From: Streptomyces justiciae
GTDB lineage: Bacteria; Actinomycetota; Actinomycetes; Streptomycetales; Streptomycetaceae
DNA: 64,000 bases
Direction of reading: 5' to 3'
NCBI RefSeq assembly: GCF_015163075.1
Contig: NZ_JADDXU010000001.1
Location: 1 to 64,000, forward strand
The notes beneath the pieces are model-generated. The model worked only from the letters and a program-made list of their open reading frames with translations. It had not been told where the DNA came from and made no database searches. The translations under genes and the position numbers were made by a program. Positions within the stretch are counted from its first letter, which is position 1, and each line of letters starts with the position of its first letter. Positions 26,918 to 36,026 of this stretch are shown piece after piece.

Positions 26918-27484
26918 CTACGTCACCGGCGCCTTCGCCCTCAGTACCGTCAGAAACTCCCGCATCCACGCCGAGTGGTCCGGCCAGGCCCTCGATGACA
27001 CCAGCGTGCCGTCGACGACCGCCTCCGTGTCCTGGAAGGTGGCGCCCGCCGACTGCATGTCGGGTTCCAGGGCCGGGTACGCCGTGACGCGGCGGCCGCG
27101 GAGGCCGTCGATCGCGGCCGTGAGCAGGGGGCCGTGGCAGATCTGGGCGACCGGCTTGTCGGCGTCGAAGAACGACTTGAGGATCTTGCGGAGTTCCGGG
27201 TCGTTGCGGAGGTACTCCGGGGCGCGGCCGCCGGGGATGACGACCGCGGCGTACTCGCCGGGGTCGACGTCGGCGAAGGCCAGGTCGGCCGGCCAGGTGT
27301 AGCCGGGCTTCTCGGTGTAGGTGTCGAAGCCGGGTTCGAAGTCGTGGACGACGAACTGGAGCTTCTTGCGGGTCGGGGCCGCGATGTGGACGTCGTAGCC
27401 CTCCTCGCGCAGCCGCTGGTAGGGGTACAGGACCTCCAGCGACTCCGCCGCGTCACCGGTGACGATCAGGATTTTGGCTGTCAT
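26918..27484 (-). CDS. DJ-1/PfpI family protein
   Basis: The product is 188 aa. The class I glutamine amidotransferase-like fold shows AKILIVTGDAAESLEVLYP with conserved Glu17, YAAVVIPGGRAPEYLRNDPE, and the nucleophile elbow AQICHGPLLTAA (Cys116-His117). Family members are stress chaperones, deglycase-like proteins or proteases; the activity here is not certain. ATG 27484 was used because the domain starts right after it; ATGs 4 and 8 codons upstream are also possible. No good ribosome site precedes any of them. It is divergent from gdh. Confidence 0.88.
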   Translation of the reverse strand: MTAKILIVTGDAAESLEVLYPYQRLREEGYDVHIAAPTRKKLQFVVHDFEPGFDTYTEKPGYTWPADLAFADVDPGEYAAVVIPGGRAPEYLRNDPELRKILKSFFDADKPVAQICHGPLLTAAIDGLRGRRVTAYPALEPDMQSAGATFQDTEAVVDGTLVSSRAWPDHSAWMREFLTVLRAKAPVT

Positions 27485-27968
27485 GTCGGCAACGTGCATG
27501 CGAAACAAGCACTTGGCAAGAGGGCGGGGACTGTTCGGGGACTGTGCAGAACGTCAAAGTTCGACCCCCGGTTTTGTACACATACGGCTCATGACGGGGC
27601 CCCTGTAAGGAGCGATAGCCTTGGTGGCGTGATCAGCGCGATAGCTCGCGGGGGCATCGTCGCCCCTGCCCTGCGCCCGGTGAGCACGGACCACATCCGT
27701 GTCCGGGCGTCAGTCGCTGGTCCGCGCGGGCGGGACGGAGGTGCGGAACCCTCCAGGGCGCCGCGCACACCTCGTGACAGGGCCTCCCAGAGAGCAGCGT
27801 CACACCTTTCGAGGGCGTCGACATTGGCTGATATCACCCCGCCCATCTCGCCTCGCGGCATAGCGTCGGAGCGGACCGGACACCCCGGGCCGTGGCGTAG
27901 AGCCGCAGGGGAAGAGACCGTACTTCCTTCAACGTCACGCAACGGCGCGCGACAGGAGCCAGAGGACA
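27485..27968. other. Region upstream of gdh, 484 bases
   Basis: No convincing gene. It contains an inverted repeat GGGGC-ATCGTC-GCCCC (27651-27666) and the ribosome site AGGAGCCAGAGGA of gdh at its end. Open frames on both strands (for example 27628-28030 plus) resemble no known protein. It should hold the gdh promoter. Confidence 0.4.
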
Positions 27969-30900
27969 ATGCAGACCAAGCTGGACGAAGCCAAGGCCGA
28001 GCTGCTCGAGAGGGCTGCCCGGGTAGCTGAGAACAGCCCGGTCGGGGGGCACCTACCGACCGGGACGACGGACGAGGGCACCCCCGACCGGGAATCCGTG
28101 CTCGCGTTCCTCCAGCGCTACTACCTGCACACCGCCCCGGAGGACCTCACCGACCGCGACCCGGTCGACGTCTTCGGAGCCGCCCTTTCGCATTACCGGC
28201 TGGCCGAGAACCGGCCACAGGGCACGGCCAATGTGCGGGTCCTCACGCCCACCGTGGAAGAGAACGGCTGGGCGTGCAGTCATTCGATCGTCGAGGTCGT
28301 CACCGACGACATGCCCTTCCTCGTCGACTCGGTCACCAACGAGCTGACCCGGCAGGGACGCGGCATCCATGTCGTCATCCACCCGCAGGTCGTCGTCCGC
28401 AGGGATCTCACGGGACAGCTGATCGAGGTGCTCCCGCAGCGCCCCGCCGGCGACCGCAGCGAGCTTCCGCACGACGCGCACACCGAGTCCTGGATCCACG
28501 TCGAGATCGACCGCGAGACCGACCGCGCGGACCTCAAGCAGATCACCGCCGATCTGCTGCGGGTGCTGTCGGACGTCCGCGAGACGGTCGAGGACTGGGA
28601 GAAGATGCGGGACGCGGCGCTGCGGATGGCCGAGGAGCTGCCCGCCGAGCCCGTCGCCTCCGATCTGCGCGAGCAGGAGATCGAGGAGGCCCGTGAGCTG
28701 CTGCGCTGGCTGGCCGCCGACCACTTCACCTTCCTCGGCTACCGCGAGTACCAGCTCCGCGAGGACGACTCCCTCGCCGCCGTGCCGGGCACCGGCCTCG
28801 GCATCCTGCGCTCCGACCCGCATCACGCCGAGGACGAGAGCCACCCCGTCAGCCCTTCCTTCGAGCGGCTGCCCGCCGACGCCCGGGCCAAGGCGCGCGA
28901 GCACAAGCTGCTGGTGCTGACCAAGGCCAACAGCCGGGCGACCGTGCACCGGCCGTCGTACCTCGACTACATCGGGGTGAAGAAGTTCGACGCCGAGGGC
29001 AACGTCGTCGGGGAGCGGCGCTTCCTCGGGCTGTTCTCGTCCGCCGCCTACACCGAGTCCGTGCGCCGGGTTCCCGTCATCCGCCGCAAGGTGGCCGAGG
29101 TGCTCCAGCGCGCCGGGTTCTCGCCCAACAGCCACGACGGGCGCGACCTGCTCCAGATCCTGGAGACCTACCCGCGCGACGAGCTCTTCCAGACCCCGGT
29201 CGACGAGCTCCAGTCCATCGTCACCAGCGTCCTCTACCTCCAGGAGCGGCGCCGGCTGCGGCTGTACCTGCGCCAGGACGAGTACGGCCGCTACTACTCC
29301 GCCCTCGTCTACCTGCCCCGCGACCGGTACACCACCGGCGTCCGGCTGCGGATCATCGACATCCTGAAGGAGGAGCTCGGCGGCACCAGCGTCGACTTCA
29401 CCGCCTGGAACACCGAGTCGATCCTGTCCCGGCTGCACTTCGTGGTCCGGGTCCCGCAGGGCACCGAGCTGCCCGAGCTCAGCGACAGCGACAAGGAGCG
29501 CATCGAGGCCCGCCTCGTCGAGGCCGCCCGTTCCTGGGCCGACGGGTTCGCCGAGGCGCTCACCGACGAGCTGGGTGAGGAGCGCGCCGCCGAACTGCTG
29601 CGCCGCTACGGCAACGCCTTCCCCGAGGGCTACAAGGCCGACCACTCCCCGCGCGCGGCCGTCGCCGACCTGTGCCACCTGGAGCAGCTCAGCGAGGAGA
29701 ACAACTTCGCCCTGAGCCTGTACGAGCCGGTCGCCTCGGCGCCCGAGGAGCGCCGTTTCAAGATCTACCGCAAGGGCGAGGCGGTCTCCCTGTCCGCCGT
29801 CCTGCCGGTGCTCAGCCGCCTCGGCGTCGAGGTCACCGACGAGCGGCCGTACGAACTGCGCTGCTCGGACCGTACGACGGCCTGGATCTACGACTTCGGT
29901 CTGCGCATGCCCAAGTCGCAGAACGGCGCCGGGGACTACCTCGGCGACGACGGCCGTGAGCGCTTCCAGGAGGCCTTCGCCGCGACCTGGACGGGCAAGG
30001 CGGAGAACGACGGCTTCAACGCCCTCGTGCTGAGCGCGGGGCTCGGCTGGCGGCAGGCGATGGTGCTGCGGGCGTACGCCAAGTACCTGCGCCAGGCTGG
30101 CTCCACCTTCTCGCAGGACTACATGGAGGACACCCTCCGCAACAACGTCCACACCACCCGGCTGCTCGTCTCCCTGTTCGAGGCGCGGATGTCGCCGGAC
30201 CGGCAGCGTGCCGGGCGCGAGATCGTGGACGCCCTCCTCGAAGAGGTCGACGCGGCGCTCGACCAGGTCGCGAGCCTCGACGAGGACCGCATCCTGCGCT
30301 CCTTCCTCACCGTCATCAAGGCGACGCTGCGCACGAACTTCTTCCAGGAGGCGCTCGGCGGCAAGCCGCACGAGTACGTGTCCATGAAGTTCGACCCGCA
30401 GGCCATCCCGGACCTGCCGGCCCCGCGCCCGGCGTTCGAGATCTGGGTCTACTCCCCGCGCGTCGAGGGCGTCCACCTGCGCTTCGGCAAGGTCGCGCGC
30501 GGAGGTCTGCGCTGGTCCGACCGGCGTGAGGACTTCCGCACCGAGATCCTCGGCCTGGTGAAGGCGCAGATGGTGAAGAACACCGTCATCGTGCCGGTCG
30601 GCGCCAAGGGCGGCTTCGTCGCCAAGCAGCTGCCCGACCCGAGCGTGGACCGGGAGGCGTGGCTGGCCGAGGGCATCGCCAGCTACAAGGTGTTCATCTC
30701 GGCGCTGCTCGACATCACCGACAACATGGTCGCCGGTGAAGTCGTCCCGCCCGCCGACGTCGTACGGCACGACGAGGACGACACCTACCTGGTCGTCGCC
30801 GCCGACAAGGGCACCGCCACGTTCTCCGACATCGCCAACGGGGTCGCGGAGTCGTACAACTTCTGGCTCGGTGACGCCTTCGCCTCCGGCGGCTCGGCCG

Positions 30901-32909
30901 GTTACGACCACAAGGGCATGGGCATCACCGCGCGCGGCGCCTGGGAGTCCGTCAAGCGGCACTTCCGGGAGCTGGGCGTCGACACCCAGACCGAGGACTT
31001 CACGGTCGTCGGCATCGGTGACATGTCCGGTGACGTGTTCGGCAACGGCATGCTGCTCAGCGAGCACATTCGCCTGGTCGCCGCCTTCGACCACCGGCAC
31101 ATCTTCATCGACCCGAACCCGGACTCGGCGACCTCCTACGCCGAGCGGCGCCGCGTCTTCGAGCTGCCGCGCAGCTCCTGGGCCGACTACAACGCCGAGC
31201 TGATCTCGGCCGGCGGCGGTGTGTTCCCGCGCAGCGCCAAGGCCATCCCGGTCAACGCGCACATCCGCGAGGCCCTCGGCATCGAGGGCAAGGTCTCCAA
31301 GATGACGCCGGCCGACCTGATGAAGGCGATCCTCAAGGCGCCGGTCGACCTGCTGTGGAACGGCGGCATCGGCACGTACGTGAAGTCGGGCGCGGAGTCG
31401 CACGCGGACGTCGGCGACAAGGCCAACGACCCGATCCGCGTCGACGGCGCCGACCTGCGCGTCAAGGTCGTCGGCGAGGGCGGCAACCTGGGCCTGACCC
31501 AGCTCGGCCGGATCGAGTTCGCCCTGCACGGCGGCAAGATCAACACCGACGCCATCGACAACAGCGCGGGCGTGGACACCTCCGACCACGAGGTGAACAT
31601 CAAGATCCTGCTCAACGGCCTGGTCACCGAGGGCGACATGACGGTCAAGCAGCGCAACAAGCTGCTCGCCGAGATGACCGACGAGGTCGGCCGCCTGGTC
31701 CTGCGCAACAACTACGCGCAGAACACCGCGATCGCCAACGCGCTGGCCCAGTCCAAGGACATGCTCCACGCCCAGCAGCGCTTCATGCGCCACCTGGTCA
31801 GGGAGGGCCACCTCGACCGGGCCCTGGAGTTCCTGCCCACCGACCGCCAGATCCGCGAGCGCCTCACCAACGGCCAGGGTCTGACCGGCCCGGAGACGGC
31901 CGTGCTGCTGGCGTACACGAAGATCACGGTCTCCGACGAGCTGCTGCACACCAAGCTGCCCGACGACCCCTACCTGCGCACCCTGCTCGACGCGTACTTC
32001 CCGACCGCGCTGCGCGAGAAGTTCGCCGACCAGATGCACGGCCACCCGCTGGCCCGCGAGATCATCACGACGGTCCTGGTCAACGACACGGTCAACACGG
32101 GCGGTACGACCTACCTCCACCGGCTGCGCGAGGAGACCGGGGCCTCCCTGGAGGAGATCGTCCGGGCACAGACCGCGGCCCGCGCGATCTTCCGCTCGGC
32201 CGCCGTGTGGGACGGCGTGGAGGCCCTCGACAACCGGGTCGAGGCCGCCGTGCAGACCCGTATCCGGCTGCACTCGCGGCGGCTCGTCGAGCGCGGCACG
32301 CGCTGGCTGCTCAACAACCGGCCGCAGCCGCTCCAGCTCGCCGAGACCGTCGAGTTCTTCGGCGAGCGGGTCGAGCAGGTGTGGTCGCAGCTGCCGAAGC
32401 TGCTGCGGGGCGCGGACCTGGAGTGGTACCAGCAGATCTACGACGAGCTGTCGGGCGCCGGCGTGCCGGACGAACTCGCCACGCGCGTGGCCGGGTTCTC
32501 CTCCGCCTTCCCCACGCTCGACATCGTCTCGGTGGCCGACCGCATGGGCAAGGAGCCGCTGGACGTCGCCGAGGTCTACTACGACCTCGCCGACCGGCTG
32601 CACATCACGCAGCTCATGGACCGCATCATCGAGCTGCCCCGCGCGGACCGCTGGCAGTCCATGGCCCGCGCCTCCATCCGCGAGGACCTCTACGCGGCCC
32701 ACGCGGCGCTGACCGCCGACGTCCTCGCGGTCGGCAACGGCACCTCCACCCCCGAGCAGCGCTTCAAGGCGTGGGAGGAGAAGAACGCGGCGATCCTCGG
32801 CCGGGCGCGCACCACCCTGGAGGAGATCCAGGGCTCGGAGACGTTCGACCTCGCCAACCTGTCGGTGGCCATGCGGACGATGCGCACGCTGCTGCGGACG
32901 CATTCGTAG
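27969..32909 (+). CDS. gdh: NAD-dependent glutamate dehydrogenase, 180-kDa class
   Basis: The product is 1646 aa, the size of the large NAD-GDH class first purified from Streptomyces clavuligerus. It oxidises glutamate to 2-oxoglutarate and ammonium. The N-terminal ~600 residues carry ACT-like regulatory parts (DMPFLVDSVTNELTRQGRGIHVVIHPQVV). The catalytic core (about 830-1250) has FGKVARGGLRWSDRREDFRTE, Lys in VPVGAKGGFVAKQLP, GIGDMSGDVFGNGML of the nucleotide-binding fold, and LLWNGGIGTYVK. A helical C-terminal domain follows. ATG 27969 has a GAGGAC/AGGAG site. It is a single-gene unit ended by a strong hairpin; it mainly serves amino-acid catabolism. Confidence 0.97.
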   Translation: MQTKLDEAKAELLERAARVAENSPVGGHLPTGTTDEGTPDRESVLAFLQRYYLHTAPEDLTDRDPVDVFGAALSHYRLAENRPQGTANVRVLTPTVEENGWACSHSIVEVVTDDMPFLVDSVTNELTRQGRGIHVVIHPQVVVRRDLTGQLIEVLPQRPAGDRSELPHDAHTESWIHVEIDRETDRADLKQITADLLRVLSDVRETVEDWEKMRDAALRMAEELPAEPVASDLREQEIEEARELLRWLAADHFTFLGYREYQLREDDSLAAVPGTGLGILRSDPHHAEDESHPVSPSFERLPADARAKAREHKLLVLTKANSRATVHRPSYLDYIGVKKFDAEGNVVGERRFLGLFSSAAYTESVRRVPVIRRKVAEVLQRAGFSPNSHDGRDLLQILETYPRDELFQTPVDELQSIVTSVLYLQERRRLRLYLRQDEYGRYYSALVYLPRDRYTTGVRLRIIDILKEELGGTSVDFTAWNTESILSRLHFVVRVPQGTELPELSDSDKERIEARLVEAARSWADGFAEALTDELGEERAAELLRRYGNAFPEGYKADHSPRAAVADLCHLEQLSEENNFALSLYEPVASAPEERRFKIYRKGEAVSLSAVLPVLSRLGVEVTDERPYELRCSDRTTAWIYDFGLRMPKSQNGAGDYLGDDGRERFQEAFAATWTGKAENDGFNALVLSAGLGWRQAMVLRAYAKYLRQAGSTFSQDYMEDTLRNNVHTTRLLVSLFEARMSPDRQRAGREIVDALLEEVDAALDQVASLDEDRILRSFLTVIKATLRTNFFQEALGGKPHEYVSMKFDPQAIPDLPAPRPAFEIWVYSPRVEGVHLRFGKVARGGLRWSDRREDFRTEILGLVKAQMVKNTVIVPVGAKGGFVAKQLPDPSVDREAWLAEGIASYKVFISALLDITDNMVAGEVVPPADVVRHDEDDTYLVVAADKGTATFSDIANGVAESYNFWLGDAFASGGSAGYDHKGMGITARGAWESVKRHFRELGVDTQTEDFTVVGIGDMSGDVFGNGMLLSEHIRLVAAFDHRHIFIDPNPDSATSYAERRRVFELPRSSWADYNAELISAGGGVFPRSAKAIPVNAHIREALGIEGKVSKMTPADLMKAILKAPVDLLWNGGIGTYVKSGAESHADVGDKANDPIRVDGADLRVKVVGEGGNLGLTQLGRIEFALHGGKINTDAIDNSAGVDTSDHEVNIKILLNGLVTEGDMTVKQRNKLLAEMTDEVGRLVLRNNYAQNTAIANALAQSKDMLHAQQRFMRHLVREGHLDRALEFLPTDRQIRERLTNGQGLTGPETAVLLAYTKITVSDELLHTKLPDDPYLRTLLDAYFPTALREKFADQMHGHPLAREIITTVLVNDTVNTGGTTYLHRLREETGASLEEIVRAQTAARAIFRSAAVWDGVEALDNRVEAAVQTRIRLHSRRLVERGTRWLLNNRPQPLQLAETVEFFGERVEQVWSQLPKLLRGADLEWYQQIYDELSGAGVPDELATRVAGFSSAFPTLDIVSVADRMGKEPLDVAEVYYDLADRLHITQLMDRIIELPRADRWQSMARASIREDLYAAHAALTADVLAVGNGTSTPEQRFKAWEEKNAAILGRARTTLEEIQGSETFDLANLSVAMRTMRTLLRTHS

Positions 32910-32942
32910 GCCGTACGAGCTCGTAGTGCGGTACGAGCAACA

Positions 32943-32984
32943 GGGCGCCCCGGGCCGGGAATCGGCTCGGGGCGCCCTTTTCTT
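32943..32984 (+). terminator. Terminator after gdh
   Basis: The stem GGGCGCCCCGGGCC / GGCTCGGGGCGCCC (one or two mismatches near the tip) with a GGGAATC loop is followed by TTTTCTT. Confidence 0.9.
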
Positions 32985-33043
32985 GGCTTGCTTTAGGCAA
33001 AGGGGAGGGCCACGAATTACCGTTTCCCGCTAAGAGTTGTGCC

Positions 33044-33433
33044 GTGAACGTGTGGGTTGTCGGCGGCAGCGGTGCCGTGGTGAATTTCGCCGTCTTCAAT
33101 GTGCTGCTGCACGGGCTCGGCCGGCGGGCCCTGGTGGCGACGGTGCTCGCGAGCGTCGTCGCCGTGTTCACGAATTACCTGGGCCTGCGCCTCCTCGCCC
33201 ACCGCGACCGTGCGGCGGGGATCGGGGAGCGGCCCACCCTGTTCTTCGCCTTCCGCGGGATCGGCGTGGTGATGGAGAGCGGCCTGTTCTACGTCGGCTA
33301 TCACGGCCTCGGCCTTCACGGACCGCTCGGGTCGAACGCCGTGAAGGCCGTGTCCCTCGTGCTGGCGTCGGCCTTCCGGTTCCTGGTCCGCCGCACGTGG
33401 GCGGTGCCGCACGAAGTGCTCAGCCGGTCCTAG
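33044..33433 (+). CDS. GtrA-family membrane protein
   Basis: The product is 129 aa with a GTG start and four membrane helices. Family features are VVGGSGAVVNFAVFNVLLHGLG at the N-terminus and SNAVKAVSLVLASAFRFLVRRTWAV at the end. GtrA-like proteins help move or modify polyprenyl-linked sugars for cell-wall and surface polymers. Many GtrA proteins have ~10 more residues before the first helix; here no start codon lies further upstream in frame, so the GTG is kept. It converges on tagH with a 4-bp overlap of coding ends. Confidence 0.85.
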   Translation: MNVWVVGGSGAVVNFAVFNVLLHGLGRRALVATVLASVVAVFTNYLGLRLLAHRDRAAGIGERPTLFFAFRGIGVVMESGLFYVGYHGLGLHGPLGSNAVKAVSLVLASAFRFLVRRTWAVPHEVLSRS

Positions 33434-34263
33434 ACGGCGACCTTCGGCTTCGGCTTGGCCTTGGGCTTCGTGGTCGTCTTGTCGCCGGTGAAGGCCTCGT
33501 ACTCCTTCAGGACGTCCTCGGTGGGCCCGTCCATGCGCAGCTCGCCGCGCTCCAGCCACAGCACCCGGTCGCAGGTGTCGCGGATCGACTTGTTGTTGTG
33601 GCTGACCAGGAACACCGTGCCGGCGTGCTTGCGCAGCTCGCGGATGCGCTGCTCGGAGCGCTTCTGGAAGGAGCGGTCGCCGGTGGCGAGGGCCTCGTCG
33701 ATGAGGAGGACGTCGTGGTCCTTGGCGGCGGCGATGGAGAAGCGGAGCCGGGCGCCCATGCCGGAGGAGTACGTGCGCATGGGCAGGGTGATGAAGTCGC
33801 CCTTCTCGTTGATGCCGGAGAAGTCGACGATCTCCTGGTAGCGCTCCTTGATCTGCTCGCGGGACATGCCCATCGCGAGGCCGCCGAGGTAGACGTTGCG
33901 CTCGCCGGTGAGGTCGCCCATGAGGGCCGCGTTCACGCCGAGGAGGGAGGGCTGGCCGTCGGTGTAGATGGCGCCGCTCTCCACGGGGAGCAGGCCCGCG
34001 ACCGCCTTCAGCAGGGTCGACTTGCCGGAGCCGTTGGTGCCGATGAGCCCGATGGCCTCGCCCTTGTAGGCGACGAACGACACCTTCTTCACGGCGTGCA
34101 CCTTGCGGACGCCGGACGCCTTCTCGGTCTGCTTGCGCCGCATGATCCGGTTGAGGGCGGCGGTCGCGGAGCCCTTGCCGGCGCCGGTGCCGTTGACGCG
34201 GTAGACGATGTCGACGTTGTCGGCGATGACGGTGGGGGCGTTCTCGTCGATGTTCTCAGCCAC
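33430..34263 (-). CDS. tagH: Teichoic-acid-type polysaccharide ABC exporter, ATPase
   Basis: The product is 277 aa. It has Walker A LIGTNGSGKSTLLKAVAG, signature YSSGMGARLRFSIAAAKD, Walker B VLLIDEALATGD (DEALA, typical of the Wzt/TagH/RfbE group rather than DEPTS) and the switch His in FLVSHNNKSI. An extended N-terminus precedes the core, as in TagH. A Lys/Pro-rich tail (KPKAKPKPKVAV) closes it. It pairs with the permease upstream (8-nt overlap) to flip a lipid-linked polymer, probably wall teichoic acid, across the membrane. Confidence 0.9.
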   Translation of the reverse strand: MAENIDENAPTVIADNVDIVYRVNGTGAGKGSATAALNRIMRRKQTEKASGVRKVHAVKKVSFVAYKGEAIGLIGTNGSGKSTLLKAVAGLLPVESGAIYTDGQPSLLGVNAALMGDLTGERNVYLGGLAMGMSREQIKERYQEIVDFSGINEKGDFITLPMRTYSSGMGARLRFSIAAAKDHDVLLIDEALATGDRSFQKRSEQRIRELRKHAGTVFLVSHNNKSIRDTCDRVLWLERGELRMDGPTEDVLKEYEAFTGDKTTTKPKAKPKPKVAV

Positions 34264-35185
34264 GGCCGTACGTCTCCTCAGCCTTCCAGAAGTAGATGAA
34301 GCCGCCGACTCCGGCGAGCAGGGCCCAGCCCGTCGCGATCAGCCACACGTGGGCGGGCAGCTGGCTGGAGTGGAAGCTGTCGATCAGCGCGAAGCGCATC
34401 AGGTCGATGTAGATGGCGGCCGGGTTGGCCTGGAGGACGGGGACCACCCACGACGGCCAGTCGTTGTGCTTGCTCGCCAGGTGCTCGATGCTCCACATGA
34501 CGCCCGAGACGTACATCCAGGTGCGCAGCACGAACGGCATCAGCTGCGCGATGTCCGGGGTCTTGGCGCCGAGCCGGGCCATGACCATCGAGACGCCGGC
34601 GTTGAACACGAACTGCAGGACCAGCGCCGGGACCGCCAGCACCCAGGACGCCGCCACCGGCACCCCGAAGCAGAGCAGGATCACGACCAGGGCGCACATG
34701 GAGAACAGCAGCTGCTGGAGCTGCTGGAGGCAGAACGAGATCGGCAGCGCGGCCCGCGGGAAGTGCAGGGCCCGCACCAGGCCGAGGTTGCCGGAGATCG
34801 CGCGGGTGCCCGCCAGGATCGAGCTCTGCGTGAACGTCCAGATGAACACGCCCGTCACCAGGAACGGGACGTAGTCCGGCACGCCCTTCTTGGTGCCAAG
34901 GAGCACACCGAAAATAAGAAAGTAGACCGCCGCGTTGAGCAGCGGGTTCATCACCTGCCAGATCTGGCCGAGCTTCGCCTGGCTGTACTGGGCGGTGAGC
35001 TTGGCGGTGGAGAACGCGGTGATGAAGTGGCGCCGGGCCCACAGCTGGCGGATGTACTCGGGCAGGGTCGGGCGGGCACCGCTGACCGAGAGGCCGTGGC
35101 GGGCGGCGAGGGCCGCGAGGTCGCCGGCGGGGGGCGCGGGGGGCGCCGCGTCCGTCGGGGGCGGTGTGTGGAGGACCTGGCTCAC
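34256..35185 (-). CDS. tagG: Teichoic-acid-type polysaccharide ABC exporter, permease
   Basis: The product is 309 aa with a GTG start. A ~45-residue Pro/Ala-rich N-terminus is followed by the ABC-2 permease domain with about six helices: AKLTAQYSQAKLGQIWQVMN, FLVTGVFIWTFTQSS, and the phrase YVSGVMWSIEHL. This fits TagG/Wzm exporters. It is co-translated with tagH. A TetR gene is divergently placed about 215 nt away, and the shared intergenic region has three repeated boxes, so the exporter may be under that repressor (inference). Confidence 0.88.
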   Translation of the reverse strand: MSQVLHTPPPTDAAPPAPPAGDLAALAARHGLSVSGARPTLPEYIRQLWARRHFITAFSTAKLTAQYSQAKLGQIWQVMNPLLNAAVYFLIFGVLLGTKKGVPDYVPFLVTGVFIWTFTQSSILAGTRAISGNLGLVRALHFPRAALPISFCLQQLQQLLFSMCALVVILLCFGVPVAASWVLAVPALVLQFVFNAGVSMVMARLGAKTPDIAQLMPFVLRTWMYVSGVMWSIEHLASKHNDWPSWVVPVLQANPAAIYIDLMRFALIDSFHSSQLPAHVWLIATGWALLAGVGGFIYFWKAEETYGRG

Positions 35186-35276
35186 ATCCGCTGCTTTCGC
35201 TCAAGGGGGGCGGGGTGCGGTGACGGGGTTCGTCGCCGGGCGTTTCCTTACGTGACTCTTCACGTTCTCTTACGTC

Positions 35277-35383
35277 GGGACGGGACCGTATCGTCGCAAC
35301 GTGAGCGTAGGCCCAGTGGGCGTCGGAACGCAACCGTTTCGTCGTCACGTTCTGCGTGGGGACGGGACCGTATCGTCGTAACG
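35277..35383. repeat. Three direct repeats between tagG and the TetR gene
   Basis: ACCGTATCGTCGCAACG (35285-35301), ACCGTTTCGTCGTCACG (35333-35349) and ACCGTATCGTCGTAACG (35367-35383) are near-identical 17-mers. Two of them extend left by GGGACGGG (35277 and 35359). The third ends 16 nt before the TetR start. They are probable operators. Confidence 0.7.
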
Positions 35384-35399
35384 CCCTATGCTGGTCCGC

Positions 35400-36026
35400 A
35401 TGACGACGAACGCCGAGGAGCCTCAGACGCGTCCGCGCCGCCGGGCCCCCGCCGGGGCGGCCGTCCTGCGGGAGGACGTGACGGAAGCCATCCGGGCGGC
35501 CGTCTTCGAGGAGCTCGCGGCGGTCGGCTACGCGCGGATGTCCATCGAGGGGATCGCGCGGCGCGCGGGCGTGGGCAAGACGGCGGTGTACCGCCGCTGG
35601 CGTTCCAAGCTGCACCTGGTGCTGGACGTGGTCTCGGCACTCGCCGTCCAGGGGTTGCCGGCGCCGGACACGGGCGCGCTGGAGAGCGACCTGCGGCTGC
35701 TGTACGAGGTGACGTCCCGGGCGCTGCGGCACCCCGTGGCCTCGCAGATCCTGCCGGACCTCCAGGCGGAGGCGGCGCGCAATCCCGAGATCGCGGAGGC
35801 CGTGCAGAAGGCGCTGCGGGACGGGCAGGAGGGCGTCGCCAGCAAGATCATCGTGGCCGCGGAGCGGCGGGGCGAGGTCCGGGTGGGCCTCGACGACGAG
35901 CTGGCCCTCGACCTGATCTCCGGGCCGCTGTACTGGCGCTCGGTCGTGATCCGCAGCCCGAAGCTCCCGAAGGGCTACCTGGACGCGCTGGCCCGGGCCA
36001 CCGCGGCGGCGATCAAGGCGCTGTAG
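35400..36026 (+). CDS. TetR-family transcriptional regulator
   Basis: The product is 208 aa. The N-terminal helix-turn-helix is clear: AAVFEELAAVGYARMSIEGIARRAGVGKTAVYRRWRSK. The C-terminal ligand domain includes ASQILPDLQAEAARNPEI and GPLYWRSVVIRSP, of the TetR_C_11-like type. ATG 35400 was preferred; an in-frame ATG at 35388 would begin 5 nt after the last repeat box. It is divergent from tagG and its own promoter holds the repeats, so it probably controls itself and the exporter. The ligand is unknown. Its 3' end overlaps the next, convergent gene by 14 nt. Confidence 0.9.
   Translation: MTTNAEEPQTRPRRRAPAGAAVLREDVTEAIRAAVFEELAAVGYARMSIEGIARRAGVGKTAVYRRWRSKLHLVLDVVSALAVQGLPAPDTGALESDLRLLYEVTSRALRHPVASQILPDLQAEAARNPEIAEAVQKALRDGQEGVASKIIVAAERRGEVRVGLDDELALDLISGPLYWRSVVIRSPKLPKGYLDALARATAAAIKAL

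Noticed and set aside
27589..28030. Open frames on both strands upstream of gdh
   Set aside because: Neither resembles a known family, both overlap the likely gdh promoter, and codon use is mixed.
28053..32903. A 1616-codon open frame antisense to gdh
   Set aside because: It is a by-product of GC-rich third positions in gdh; its Leu/Val/Asp/Gly-rich translation matches no family and the sense gene is unmistakable.
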